Shown here piece by piece: positions 10,894 to 23,065 of a stretch of 64,000 bases of DNA. The position numbers and the translations under genes are program-made. The DNA is from Bostrychus sinensis. Lineage: Eukaryota; Chordata; Actinopteri; Gobiiformes; Eleotridae. Position 1 is the first letter of the stretch, and each line of letters opens with the position of its first letter. The stretch is from positions 33,990,711 through 34,054,710 of the forward strand of contig CM036240.1 in NCBI GenBank assembly GCA_020698575.1, given 5' to 3'. Below the pieces are notes generated by a model. That model was not told the DNA's origin and made no database searches. It was given only the letters and a program-made list of their open reading frames with translations.

Positions 10894-11980
10894 CTGCAGA
10901 GAGAAAAAAAGAGAGGATTTAGTATTTGCCTTTATATTATAATCTGTGAAAATTAAGAGTCAGTATTGCAACATTCTGGTAAAATTATTTTTTTATACAA
11001 AATATCTTCACTCTTTTTAAAAAAAAGCATTTGGCACAATGTCTCATTTTACATAATCCAGTTCATATATTGGACTGTGTGTATACGTATCTCCATTCTC
11101 TCAGTGACAGTTTTAATATAAAAACATATGTACTTTATGTAATGTAACATATGTAATGCAATTTTTTTCCACAAAGCTGGCCTTCTCTGTCGCTTTATCA
11201 AAGAATGTGCACTCAGTTTTTGTTTTAACTTTACTTCATAAGCACTAAAATGAGGATGGATAGATGATGAGTGAGGTTACAGCCTCACAGATGAGGGAGG
11301 TCTGTTCATCAGCACACACTAAGATCAACACTAGACTAGTGCACTGGTAATGCTGCTTCACTATAATAAAACCTCAAAAGAAGCCTTACACATCACACCA
11401 CAAACTTCCATTTAAAAACACCGCCTCACTGACACTCACCTCTCTACTCAAGCTGCAAATCCAGTCCATGTTAGTTTTTTGAAACGTCCTGTATTTCCTA
11501 CAGCTGAGTTTGTCCACAATAACCAGTGCCCAGTTCATTCACAGTTCTGTAATATTCACATTCACTGTCGCTGGCTCCTCTCCTCCAGCTCCACTTCTTA
11601 CGAACATGTCTGACACTTAACAATGTACATGAGGCTATCATTTATATGACACGCAGTTCTATGCAGCAGCATGTACTCATGAGAAACATGAACAGGGTTT
11701 AAGCTACAAACTATGACTTATCTGTAGAAACGCACTTAGACACTTGGCTGTGGCTACTTGTGGAAAGATTGTTGTCTATGCATATTGTAATGTACAGGGC
11801 TGTAAGCTGCACAGTGCTGCTTATACTGCGCTGCTATCAGCCAGCGATCTCTGTCACTGGGTCTGAGATTGACCACATCATGCGCAAGCCTCCAAAACAA
11901 GCTGCTGGCCCTCTGCTTGACAAGCCCCAGGCAGAAACAGTGCACCATGACTCCACCTCCATGGAGGTGCAAATGACAGA
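10894..11980. other. Intergenic, nothing recognised
   Basis: The first bases are the former TAAR intron, with an acceptor-side pyrimidine tract on the minus strand. After that no gene or repeat was recognised. The frames at 11754-12120 overlap each other on opposite strands and show no domain. Confidence 0.4.
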
Positions 11981-11999
11981 AATGAATGACAGAGAGTAG

Positions 12000-12985
12000 G
12001 GATGGGCGATATGGACTTAAAATTATATTGCAATATATTTTGGTATTTATCACAATAACGATAAATGACCATATGATATAGTACTGTGTGCACAGCATGG
12101 AACTTTAAAACTTTCCCCAAATGATTAACCCATGCAGTTACATGTAATCACATACACTTGTCTTAGGTTTTAAAGTGCATTTATTAAACCAAAATATCAA
12201 TGCCAACTTTGTATTGTATTATGTATGTAAATAGTGCAAAGCAACATAACATGTTGATTAATTTTAACACTCACATTCACCTTGTTATTCATTGAACTCA
12301 ACATTTGTTTCAGACAGAGATGGCTTTCAATACAAGAACAGGCCAGAGTTCACATTTTAAGATTTTTGCTCAAGCACACCAACATGTACACTATAGCTGG
12401 TTTCAGTAGAGAGTAGGGACCACTGACATGTTACTACCATTCCACCATAATGATTAAACCATACAGTTACATATAATCACATACACTTGTTTCAAATTTT
12501 AAAGTGCATACTGAACAAAACCTTATCAGTGCTAACCTTGTATTCAGTTCGGTAGCAAAATAGTGCAAGACAAAATAACATGTTGATTAATTTTAACATT
12601 ACTCAAACTTGCTTTCAAAACAAGAACAGGCCAGGGTTCACATCTTAAGATTTTTGGTCAAAAACACCAACATATTCACATAGCTGGTTTCAGTAGAGAC
12701 CTTTGAGATTACTACATTCCCTCCAGAACGAAACACTCTTTCTGAAGGTGTACTTGCGGCAGGAATCCACAAATATTTTTTTGCTAAATGACTGATATTG
12801 GGAAAATTCAACTCATGCACCTTCCACCATTCGAGTGGATTGGTCTCACCATCTGCCAGTGTGCCATGCAAATAGTTGTTTAATTCAGCCACCAACTTCT
12901 CTCTTAGAAAGACTGTTCAGTTCAGTAGAAGCTGGGGTCTTGAAAAAGCTCCCAAGGCTTTTCTTTAGTTTTTTTCAGGGTCAGG
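12000..12985 (-). mobile_element. hAT (Ac/ZBED-like) transposon remnant
   Basis: Minus-strand 12638-12895 encodes the C-terminal hAT dimerisation region: a WWK.HE motif, LAKKYL, IPAASTPSERVF, then VNMLVFL. Upstream, 12900-12985 continues the same protein (KKLKKSLGSFFKTP) after one frameshift. Downstream, the 3-prime part contains an internal tandem duplication: blocks at about 12118-12410 and 12450-12700 share GATTAA-CCAT-CAGTTACAT and the AAGAACAGGCCAG stretch, and the second copy overlaps the coding end. The element is degenerate. The coding block is certain in type; the outer ends are approximate. Confidence 0.75.
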
Positions 12986-13373
12986 TGTAATGGTACGTTC
13001 ACACCGGACGTGAATCAGGCATCAGGCGCAAGTGATTACCATGTTAAGTCTATGGAAAAACTAAAACTTTTATATGTATATTTTACATCAAATTAAAAGT
13101 TATGATTATAGATTATTGTAAAATGACCTCCTCTACGTATAAATATATTTATAATGAATAGTCAGCACAGTTCAACAGGTTGTTTTTTGCTGTCGGTTTG
13201 GGCCACTGTTCTCTTTCTGTTTGGGAAATGACGTAGTGAGAGCCTTGTGGATTACATGTGAATGTAGCCTTGCACTATAGCACCCCCTAGTGCCTCTTCC
13301 ACAATAGTGCTTCAAAGGCGAGCTGCATATTAGCTTCAGACAATATCCCCACACAAAAAATGGACACATTTGC

Positions 13374-14198
13374 TTAAAGGGGCCATATTATACTTTTTTG
13401 GTGTCTTTTAAATTAATTTAGGACACCTCTAGATCAGCATCTTCCATTTTGTTGGTCAGAAAATGCAATAATTATTGAAAAAAAAAAAAAACACTATTTG
13501 AGGAAACTCATCATTTGACTGCATGAGAAACGCTCAGATTAGGTCCCTGTCTCTTTAAGATCCCTCCCTCCTCGTGACCCAGCTGCTGTCACACCCCTTC
13601 AGGCTCACAACATGTGCTGCTGCAACCGCGGTAGGTTTGTTTGGTTGCTGCTGGGGAGGTGTGAGCTGAATGGGACTGGCCGGTGAAGGGGGAGAGGCGT
13701 GGTCAGGTGGAAATGGCAGACATCGTGTGTAACAAGACGTTTCTGTCTTTTCAGGAAGTCTGCTTAAATAAATAGAGGATTACTCAAACATGGGGCGGCA
13801 GTAGCTCAGTGGGGCGGCAGTAGCTCAGTTGGTAGAGCTGCTTGTCCAATAACCAGAAGGTTGGCGGTTCAAACCCCACTCCCACCATTGCATACTGTCG
13901 TTGTGTCCTTGGGCAAGACACTTAACCCACCTTGCCTCCGGTGTCTGCGCACACTGGTGTATGAATGTGAGTGTGAATGGGTGAACGGTTCCTTGATGTA
14001 AAGCGCTTTGAGTACCCATGAAGGTAGAAAAGCGCTATATAAATGTGACCATGAATTATATATATATAATTATATATATATTAAACATGAGTAAATGAAA
14101 CAGAAACACAACTCCAGGTATGTTTTTGATGCAGGAACAACATTGAAACATGGTAGAAAGTTCAGAAAAGTCGATTTTGCATAATAGGGCCCCTTTTA
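13374..14198. mobile_element. TIR element (AAAGGGGCCATATTAT type), probably piggyBac-like and non-autonomous
   Basis: The left end reads TTAAAGGGGCCATATTATAC and the right end reads GCATAATAGGGCCCCTTTTA, an imperfect inverted repeat of about 17 bp. TTAA at the left edge fits the TTAA preference of piggyBac-like elements, but the right edge is TTTTA, so the assignment is tentative. There is no transposase frame. A SINE has inserted in its middle. Confidence 0.5.
13793..14050 (+). mobile_element. tRNA-derived SINE with L2-type tail
   Basis: The head is tRNA-like: GGGCGGCAGTAGCTCAGTTGG gives an A box (TAGCTCAGTTGG) and GGTTCAAACCCC gives a B box. The body includes CTTGGGCAAGACACTTAACCC, and the tail AAAGCGCTTTGAGTACC...GCGCTATATAAAT is the shared L2-like 3-prime end. 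The first 14 bp of the head are present twice in tandem (13793-13822). An (AT)n stretch follows at 14057-14083. Confidence 0.8.
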
Positions 14199-16886
14199 TT
14201 TGACTTGTGCAATACCACTTCAAAGGAAAAAACTGTTCAGAGACCTGGGGATTACTGGATAAACCAACTTCACCCTCAAAGCACTTCTTAACCTATGAAA
14301 TTGGAATAAAATGACTAAAGTGTTCGACTAACTGCTGGACTCCACAAGAAGATATGAAAAAAAATTTATTCTGAAGACAAGTATGAAAACATCTTTTTTA
14401 TGTTTGTGTTCATTTCTGACAATGCAAGAGTTAGGAGATGATGATTACAGGATTATTTTCACAATATGGAAAACTTTTGGGGAAAATATGCTTTGATATT
14501 CTTTATTTGTGGAGGGTTACAGCCTGAATGAGTACAACTAATATAGGACCCGATCAAAGGTAAGCGATCTGCGTTTTTTTTCTCGGTTTTACAAAAGTGT
14601 TTGGTGTAGAACATGTCCACATTAACAAAAAACAACTACTGAGTTACTTCCTGAATCAGGTCACCAGTGCCCCTGGGCTTTTTTTTTTTTTTTTTAATCT
14701 TAGTGCAATGAGTATCCCTGCTACCCTTCTCTAAAAAAACAGCAGCTAAATTATTGTAAAGAAACTATTTTAAATTAAATGCATTGTATAGTAATGCATC
14801 TTACATCTGCTGCTTATGCTCAAACCCCAGCTCAAATTAGGCTAAGTATTATATAGTGAGTAAAATTATCTGAGTGGAGCACCATGGAAGACGTTGAGAG
14901 CGAGGGGAGCCTCTGATAAACTGCTAATTATAATAAACAGGGCAAACTGGTAAAAATACACAGTTCTAATACGTTTTAATGTTCTAACTCAGGCTGCAAA
15001 AATTAACCTTACTCTCACACAAGCTAGCAGCTGCCTCTCCTCCATGCCCGCTGCTTCTGTCAGAGCGCTGACAGTGGGAGAGGTACTACAATGTGCATAT
15101 TTTGGTCCTAACAACTGAAATGTATCTGTGGTAAAATATATCATGTCACAAAAAACTTCTATCTGTGCTAATGAGCTTATTTCTTGTTTTTAATTATGCA
15201 TTAGCATGCACCCATGACAGCATTTTTTTTTTTTTTTTTTGTTACGGCTAAGATTCAACATTAAGCATGGATAATGTAATAACGTAATAATTTAATAATA
15301 GTTAAAGGTAGATAAATAAAATGTAACTTACATTACATTTAATGGAGGTATCTAGAGTCCTGTCTGGGATTGGCAAGCACTTGTTGCTGGTGTAATGGCC
15401 TCTCTCTTAACAAAATGAATGGGGAGGCGGGGCTATGCAGGCTAAAATGTAACTTGGCCCATAGCAAACTTTATAAAACTGGCAGCTGTATCAAATATAA
15501 AATGGTCTTTGCAGTTACTCGAGAAAAGCTGGGATATAAACAAAATAAAACAAAATAAAAATCCAACAAAAATAAAAGTACTCAATACACAAGTTAAAAG
15601 ATTCTGATGCATATGATTGTGTTCCACTTTTCCCTCCAATTTTCCCTTCCTTTTTCAAATGTCACTTTCCCATGATGCTTAGCCGTTTACAGTAACGGTT
15701 ACAGTAAATGCCTGTAATAATTATGTTTTTTTTTTCTGGATTGGATTGCAATTTACAGTATAATATGCTAAAAGAGTGGTGTATGAATTATTTAAAAAAT
15801 GCTGCACTAGTTTTAGCCCATAATGCATTGCAGTTTACAGTATAATACTGCATGGTAGATGTACAGTAAAATACTGTTGAAATTTACCTGTAAATTTCCA
15901 TTAAAAGCTTACAGTGTAGCCAATATTTTTAAAGAGAAAGATCTAATGACCCTATTTTTATCACTTCTGCTACTTTTTCCTATGAATTATAGACAAAAAA
16001 CAAACAAAAACCAACAAACAAACAAAAAAACAGTCACAAAAAATTTCTACAAAATCCCAGAGAAACTAGTTTAAAATAAATGAAGAGGACAATTTGCCAT
16101 ATTGTGTTTAATATTTTTTTTATTTCAAGTTTTTTTTTTTTTGGGTGTACTGTATCAGGTAAAATATATCCAGTGATAGTGATAGTGTAACAAAAATAGC
16201 AATGTGTCCTCAGGTTAATGATGTAAATGAGAGCTAAAGGGAATAAATGACAAAAAACTACACAAACTATTGCTTTTTGCACATCTGCACTATTTTGAAA
16301 AAATGACTTAAGTTCAAATAAAAAATGCTCATGCTCATGGGCAGTATTATTCAGCCCTTAGGTTCAGTACTTTGTGGAGCAACCTATAACTCCTTTCTCT
16401 TTTACACTTCCCAACAATTATTATTATTAAGCTTGTCATGGGCTTTTGACTTTGGTAATGCTAGATTGTAGATTATGACTTGACATCTCAATTTATTTAT
16501 TTTTTCCCCATAAATTCTAAAGCATGTAGTATAGTCTATTTCATGCAGTACTAAACAGAAACCAAACCTTAAAAAAAATGTTTAAATGACAAATAATTTA
16601 AATTACCAATACATTTCATATTATAATGTTGTAGAGTGAATGATTCTGGCTGTGATCCAGTTTTTCTGAGCTACATTTCTGGCTGTATCACTGGAGAGAA
16701 TTTAAGAAATTATTTTTGTATGTTAATATAAGTCTCAGGGAAGACTCCTAATAATTTGTTTTTTCTTCAGTATGTTCTAGTATACAGAAAATTCTTTGAA
16801 AAAAAAAAAAGGGTATGAACCCTGATATATAATATATTTCTTTATTTTGCAGGATCAAAACATTTTGAAATTCAAAATGCGACTTC
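14199..16886. other. Intergenic, AT-rich; only simple-sequence tracts noted
   Basis: Contains T homopolymers near 14680 and 15222-15240. It also has CAGTATAATACTG-type palindromic bits at about 15755-15920 that resemble a common fish repeat with alternating TACAGT/ACTGTA. No TAAR homologue is seen between genes C and D. Confidence 0.4.
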
Positions 16887-18129
16887 CTAGAGGATGAGGA
16901 AGTCCCGTGACCCATGCTTCAGTATCTGCAGAGTCAAAATGAGTTTAATGGCTTTTCTAAACCAGGGATAGAGCATCGCATAAATGACAGGGTTCAGACA
17001 GGAGTTTATGAGCACTATAAAAATCATTACCATTTCAATAGGAGTACCTAGAATGACAATGTTGGTTCCAGAGTAGGCCACACAATAGTATGGACAGTAA
17101 CACAGGAGATACACAAGCACAACAATACCCAGGTTTTTGGCAGCTTTAATCTCAGATCTTTTGAAAGTCCTGGACGTCAGGGCTGTAACATGAGAACGCA
17201 TGGCTCGGGCCTGAGTTACAGCTACTACAAAGACTCTCATATACAAGATGATAATGATGGAAACTGGAATGCCAAAAGCCCAAATGAGATCAGCTTCTCT
17301 TGAAAAGTAAACCATACAAGCTCCATGGCAAGATTCGTATTTGCCAATAGTTAACCAGCTGTCACATGAGATGGAAATGGCATAGAGAATTGCATTTATC
17401 CAACAAACAGAAATACTGATCCTGACAAGCTTTTCAGTCATTCTGGTTTGATAATGCAATGGGTCACAAATGGCTAAGTAGCGGTCCACTGAAATAAGAA
17501 CTACAGTTCCCACTGAAGCCATGATTAAAGTTAATGGCAGCAGGTAAAACAAAGCACACACGAAATCTCCGAAATACCAGCAGGTTCTCCACATATATCC
17601 CAAAACTGGTATCACCACAAGGCCAATGAGGAAGTCTGACACGGACAGAGAGAGGAGGATAAGGTTAGTGGAGGAGTGAAGCTGTCTGCAGAAAAAAAGA
17701 CAAAGCATTTAGAATTTAGTTTATGTGTGATTTAGGTTTAAACAGACACAAAGTTCAAACAGCATTATGCATATTGATAAGAAACACGTATGCAGACTGC
17801 TTCGATTGCAGTCACAGACTTTGATTCTGAGTAAACTCTTTGCACTTTTACATGTGCATTTACAGTTTAACTTTGTTAAAACAACATGACAATGTACTGT
17901 ATTAAACATGGCACCATCAAGTTATTGTAAACAACCAGTAGTAATGTCAAATATTTTACCGGAAGTGTGCAATGGAGACAATGACCAGCAGGTTGAGTAC
18001 AGTAGTGAGCAGGGAGGTGAGCGTCAACAAAACATAAACAAGACGAGCCTCAGATGTGTCGGTCTGAGGCTTTCTGCAGGAGCTGTTGAGATGTGGGAAG
18101 CAGAGTTCTGCCTCCACAGTCTCCATCAT
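16887..18129 (-). CDS. Trace amine-associated receptor, class III type (gene D), intact, two exons
   Basis: Exon 1 is 17960-18129 (170 nt, starting at a tandem ATG-ATG) and exon 2 is 16887-17685 (799 nt). The 274-bp intron interrupts Arg57 in phase 2. The product is 322 residues and very similar to gene B. It has N15-S-S and Cys18 in the N-terminus, D2.50, Cys100, Pro107 at 3.32, DRY 124-126, D189 at 5.42, E6.30, CYCP at TM6 and NSCLNPVIYAMLYPWF in TM7. Differences from gene B cluster in TM3 (LLPLTLIM), the second extracellular loop (ESCHGACMV) and TM5 (IWAFGIPVSI). The exon 1 donor is CCG|GTAAAA, where the paralogues have CAG|GTA. It is expected to act in olfactory neurons as a G-protein-coupled amine sensor; the ligand is not inferable. 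Confidence 0.93.
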
Positions 18130-18837
18130 CAGAGACACTGACTCTGGAGCTCTAATTTATCTCCTGACTGCTCACATCCTCATAGGACTGAATATGGGCT
18201 GATCTTTAGTATGTAAAAGGAAAATGTGACATAAAAAAAAACAATTGTGTCAAGGCCCACACTGAGGCAGATGAAAGAAGCTTGTTCTGCAAAAATTGAC
18301 ATATTTTATTGGCATAAAATTTGATATAAGAAGCTCATGGATTTGGCGAAGTAATTAAGATTTTCTTTTGCTTTATACAAACAGGAAACGTGTGCTTGTA
18401 GTGGTTTTTCATTTACAGAAAAATGCATTAACACTAGTGCCCAATGAGGAAAATACATACATAGGGCCTTTATCAAAGGTTTGCGTGCCTGCTAAAGGAA
18501 TATGACTTACTAAAATAAGAGCAAATGAGGTTAGCTTCTCTCATGGGAGCTAAATAAACACAGCGTAGATTTTAGTCCTGTGATTAAATAAATGTAAAAT
18601 AGGCCATTTTACCAGATTTTATTTTTATTTTATTTTTGATTTGTCGCAACTGCGGCAGCTAAAACTATGTGTATATTTAGTGCTAGAAAAGCAGGTGCTG
18701 ATAAAAGCCTTTAAATTGAGTCATTTACAAAGAAATTTAAACTAAAGCTTTGATTTGAAGGCAGTGGCAACAAAGAGACAAACTGCAACACTTTTTCCTT
18801 AAGTTTCTCTCTTCTTCCACTGAACTGCAGCTGTTTT

Positions 18838-19035
18838 TAATAATAATACATCAATTTTATATAGCACCAACGGCCCCTCCGACCACTACCAAACTAACAC
18901 ATTCACACAGGCAAGGGGGGTGAAGTGTCTTGCCCAGGGACACAACAACAGTATGGGCTTCAGATGGGATTTGATCCAGCCACCCTCCAGTTGCTGGGCA
19001 AATGCTTAACCCACTGCGCCACCATCGCCCCACAC
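18838..19035 (-). mobile_element. tRNA-derived SINE
   Basis: On the minus strand the head reads GGGGCGATGGTGGCGCAGTGGG followed by TTAAGC (A box) and GGATCAAATCCC (B box). A CCTGGGCAAGACACTTCACCC block follows, with an AT-rich tail (TATAAAATTGATGTATTATTATTA). It sits just downstream of the broken 3-prime end of TAAR gene E. Confidence 0.75.
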
Positions 19036-19087
19036 TGGGCTACTACGAGTCTATTTCACTTCTATGTAAAGAATCCTCGGCCTCTAA

Positions 19088-19749
19088 ATAGATTTAGACA
19101 GATTAGTGAAAAGAGAACAACCTCAATGGGAATACCTAGTATTATGACGTTGGTCTCAGAATAGACAAGACAGTAGTATGGACAGTAACACATAAGATAC
19201 ACAAGCACAACAATACCCAGGTTCCTGGCAGCTTTAATTTCAGATTTCTTGGAGGTTCTAGATCTGGCTGTATTATGTATTATAGCTGTTACATTTGAAC
19301 GCATGGCTCGGGCTTGAGCTAGAGCTGCTATGAAAACTCGTAGAATAGTACAATCGTAAATGGGATGATAAAAGCCATAATAAAGCCGTTATATAGCTGT
19401 TATATTTTCCTGGATTTGTGAAATTTTCCAATAAAAAGAGAAATGCATAAACAAAAGCATATAACCAACAAAGAACACACTGATTCTAACAACTTTCTCT
19501 GACATTCTGGTCATGTAGTGCAGCGGGTCACAAATGGCAACATAACGATCCACCGAAATGAGAACTATGTTTCCCACTGAAGCGATCAAAATAGTTGATG
19601 GCAGGACATAGTAACGAGCACACATGAGGTCGCCCAAAATCCAGCAGGTGGTCCAGATGACGCGCGCAGTCGGTGTCACCACCAGGCCTGTGAGGAAGTC
19701 CGACACAGCCAGAGAGAGGAGGATGAGGTTAGTGGGGGAGTGGCGCTGT
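19088..19749 (-). pseudogene. TAAR exon 2, multiply disrupted (gene E)
   Basis: Homology to TAAR exon 2 starts at the CTGCAG acceptor (exon start 19749) and covers TM2, TM3 (Pro at 3.32, DRY present) and TM4. A frameshift in TM4 moves the C-W-L-Y-A-F sequence into another frame. About 15 residues of the second extracellular loop, including the conserved Cys and the 5.42 position, are deleted. TM5 follows as GFIMAFIIPFTIV, then further frameshifts and stops occur before the AMRSNVT stretch. TM6 (MCYCPYY) is readable, and the sequence breaks off inside TM7 without the NPxIY motif. No exon 1 was found to the right. It is non-functional. Confidence 0.9.
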
Positions 19750-19871
19750 CTGCAGAGAGACAAACCATGGGATGTAGTTAATGTTTTTAGAAGTATATTT
19801 TGAACAGTACCCAATTGAAATGTAAGCGCAAAAATACATTTATCCAAGGTTGATTTTGGGTTCCTTTTATT

Positions 19872-22492
19872 GAGCTTAAAAATGCCTAATTTGTGACTTG
19901 CATGCAGCGATTTTTGCAAATAAATTCTAATTTGCAAATATATTATTTGCAATTATTTCACAGATCAATCATGTTTGTCCATCAATCCATTTTCTTCCAC
20001 TTTATCCAGGGCCGGGTCACGGGGGCAGCAGTCTAAGCAGAGCTGCCCAGACTTTCCTCTCCACAGACACTTCCTCCAGCGCTACCGGGGGGACCCCAAG
20101 GTGTTCCCTCCAGCGTGTCCTAGGTCTTCCCCAGGGCCTCGATGTGGAGGAGTAGCAGCTCTACTCCAAGCTCCTCCCGGGTAACTGAGCTCCTCACCCT
20201 ATCTCTAAGGGTGCGCCCAGCCACCCTGCGGTGGAAACTGATTTCAGCCGCTTGTATCCGGGACCTTGTCCTTTCGGTCATGACCCAAAGCTCATGACCA
20301 TAGATGAGAGTAGGAACGTAGATTGACTGGCAAATTGAGAGCTTTGGCTTTCGGCTCAGCTCCTTCTTCACTACAACAGACCGATACAATGACCACATTA
20401 CTGCAGATGCTGCATGATCCGTCTGTCAATCTCACGCTCCATCCTTCCCTCACTCATGAACAAGACCCCGAGATACTTAAACTTCTCCACTTGAGGCAGG
20501 ATCGCTCCTCTGACCTTGAGAGGGCAAGCCACCCTTTTCCGGTCGAGAACCATGGCCTTGGACTTGGAGGTGCTGATTCTCATCCCAGCCACACTCGGCT
20601 GCAAACCACCCCAGCACATGCTCATGGTCCTGGTTCAATGAAGCACTACATCATCTGCAAAAAGCAGAGACAAAATCTTGTGGTCCCCAAACCGGACTCC
20701 CTCTAGCCCCTGGCTATGCCTAGATTCTAGTTCTGTCTATAAAAATTATGAACAGAACCGGTGACAAAGGGCAGCCCTGCCAGAGTCCAACATGCACTGG
20801 GAACAGGTCTGATTTACAACCGGCAACAAACCCTCCGGTCCCTCTTCTTAAAAAGAGGAACCACCACCCCGGTCTGCCAGTCCAGAGGTAATGTCCCTGA
20901 CCGCCACGCGATGTTGCAGAGACGGGTCAACCAAGACAGCCCCACAACATCCAGAGACTTGTGGTACTCAGGGCAGGGCTCATCTACCCCTGGTGCCTTG
21001 TCACAGAGGAGCTTTTTGACCAAGTGTCCACGGCTGAAGGTCAGATGACATGACAACAAAGTTGATCATCGACCTCTGGCCTAGGGTGTCCTGGTGCCAC
21101 ATGCACCGAAGGACACCCTTGTGCTTGAACATGGTGTTTGTTATGGACAAGCTGTGGCCAGCACAGAAGTCCAATAATTGAACACCACTCAGGTTCAGAT
21201 ATAGGAGGCCGTTACTCTATCATTGCCCACATAGGAGTTGAAATCCCCCAGTAGAATGACGGAGTCTCCGGTCAGAGCACCTTCCAGTACCCCTCCCAGG
21301 GTCTCCAAGAAGGTCGGGTACTCTGCAGTGCTGTTCGGCCCGTAAGCTGAAACCACAGTGAGAGACTTGTCCCCCACCCAGAGGCACAGGGACGTGACCC
21401 TCTCGTTCACCAGGGTGAACTCCGACATGTGGTGGCTGAGCTGGGGAGCTATAAGCAGCCCACACCAGCCCACCGCCTCTCACCGCGGGCAACTCCAGAG
21501 TAGAAGAGAGTCCAGCCTCTCTCAAGGAGCTGGGTTCCAGAGCACAAGCTGTGCACGGAGGTGAGCCCGACTATATCTAGCCAGTACCGCTCAACCTCCC
21601 GCACAAGCTCAGGCTGCTTCCCCCTAGTTAGGTGACATTCCATGTCCCAATGGCTAGATTCTGTGTCAATGGGTTGGGCTGTTGAGGCACCAGCATTCGA
21701 CTGCCTCCCAGGTCACACAGCACTGGCCCCTTATGGTCTTTCCTGCAGGTGGTGGGCCTACGGGAAGGCAGTCCTATGTAGCCTTTTTTGGGCTGGGCCC
21801 AGCCGGGTTTTGTAGAAGAAGACCTGACCACTAGGTGCTCGCCTGCGAGCCCCGACCCCAGGACTGGCTCCATGGTGGGGCCCTGGTGATGCCAATCCGG
21901 GCGACATTACGGACCTTGTTGTGGTTATCATCATAGTGGGCTTCTGAACCACTCTTAGTCTGGCTCATCACCTAGGACCTATTTGCCATGGGAGACCCTA
22001 CCAGGGACATTAAGCCCCAGACAACATAGCTCCTAGGATCACTTGAGCACTCAAACCCCTCCTCCATGATAAGGTGGCGGTTCGTGGAGGCAATCCACAA
22101 ATGCATAATCAACTATTTACACACAAAATGCAGATTTATAAGTGAAAAACACAAATCATTTTGAAATAATTACAACAGATACATTTGCAAAATACAACAT
22201 AGCTGCATACCCCCAGTGGTCATCATTGGAACAAGATTTCTTTTATAAATCAATCTTGCTGTCTCAAAATGTGGCACAAATGTCTCAAAAAGATCCAAAT
22301 GCACAGAGGTGATTAATGCACAAACAGAGCGATTCACAAATGCAGATTGGACTATTCACATGTAAAACTGCAGATTTATAAATGACAAACATGATTTGTG
22401 AAATAATTGCAAATAATATATTTGCAAATACATTTTTTTTTTTGCAAAAATTGCTGCATGCAATTCACAAATTAGGCATTTTAAATAAATCA
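19872..22492. mobile_element. DNA element with about 110-bp inverted arms, split by a Rex3 insertion
   Basis: The arm at 19872-19983 and the arm at 22380-22492 are inverted copies. Both contain AATGCCTAATTTGTGA, TTGCATGCAGC, TTTTTGCAAA and ATATTATTTGCAATTATTTCACA in matching order. A third partial copy of the arm lies at about 22120-22210. The Rex3 LINE sits directly between them. The interior not occupied by Rex3 is non-coding. Superfamily unassigned. Confidence 0.6.
19984..22085 (-). mobile_element. Rex3 (RTE-clade) LINE, degenerate, internally deleted
   Basis: Read on the minus strand, the 5-prime end (CGAACCGCCACCTTATCATG type) is at about 22085, and the apurinic endonuclease-like domain is at about 21850-21195: LAIGTWNVT, LVREVERYWLDIVGL, LTVVSAYGPNS, LLGDFN. 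The reverse transcriptase follows, with LTRLCNIAWRSGTLPLDWQTGVVVP at about 20900 and FKYLGVLF near 20480. The C-terminus contains YVPTLIYGHELWVMTERTRS near 20310. The RT core motifs, including the catalytic YxDD, are deleted between about 20860 and 20780. The frame is broken by several frameshifts and stops. Rex3 elements are widespread in teleosts; from memory, blocks near 20759 and 20862 match the conserved primer sites used to detect Rex3. Confidence 0.85.
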
Positions 22493-22779
22493 TTCTTGTT
22501 GCATCAATGCATTTATTGTCGCATCAAGTAATGTTCGTTTTGCATCAATTCATTTTAATGAAATAAATATAGCTCCATATACTTTAATAATTTGTAGTTT
22601 TTATAAAACTCCGATTATCAGCTTTTCTGAATCGATTCAGTCTCTTTTTAAAGAAACGATTGATGCATGGGAAAAAATTTTATTTTTCCAACTCCTAGTA
22701 ATAAAGTTTGAAAAACATACAAGTAAAGTCGTCCAGTCTTGATTTTATCATCAAATGAATAGAAGCAGAATATGCCACA

Positions 22780-23065
22780 TGCTCAGTTTTGGCGACACTG
22801 AAACTGTCATGCTTTTATCTCCTCCAGACTGGACTTCTGCAATGGGCTTTTAACAGGTATTAATCAAAAATCAATCAACTGCCTACAACTTGTTCAGAAT
22901 GCAGCAGCCAGACTTTTAACCATATATCACCCCAATTTTAATGGATTTACACTGGCTGACAATTGGTTTAGGATTGATTTTAAGATTTTACTTTTTACTT
23001 TTAATGCCCTTCATGGTCTTGCCCCTGGGTACATAGCAAAACTATTGTCCCCCTATGAACCTAGC
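22780..23065 (+). mobile_element. L2-like LINE fragment (end of reverse transcriptase ORF)
   Basis: The plus strand translates to LDFCNGLLTG, LQLVQNAAARLLT, FRIDFKILLFTFNALHGLAPGYI and LLSPYEP in close succession. This is the conserved C-terminal stretch of L2/Maui-type reverse transcriptases. It is a short truncated copy with stops near both ends. Confidence 0.75.

Noticed and set aside
13805..13880. tRNA gene
   Set aside because: A and B boxes are present, but the sequence is the head of a SINE with the SINE body and tail attached and no proper tRNA fold downstream.
20323..21048. Plus-strand frames in the Rex3 region
   Set aside because: Antisense to recognisable RT and endonuclease coding sequence on the minus strand.
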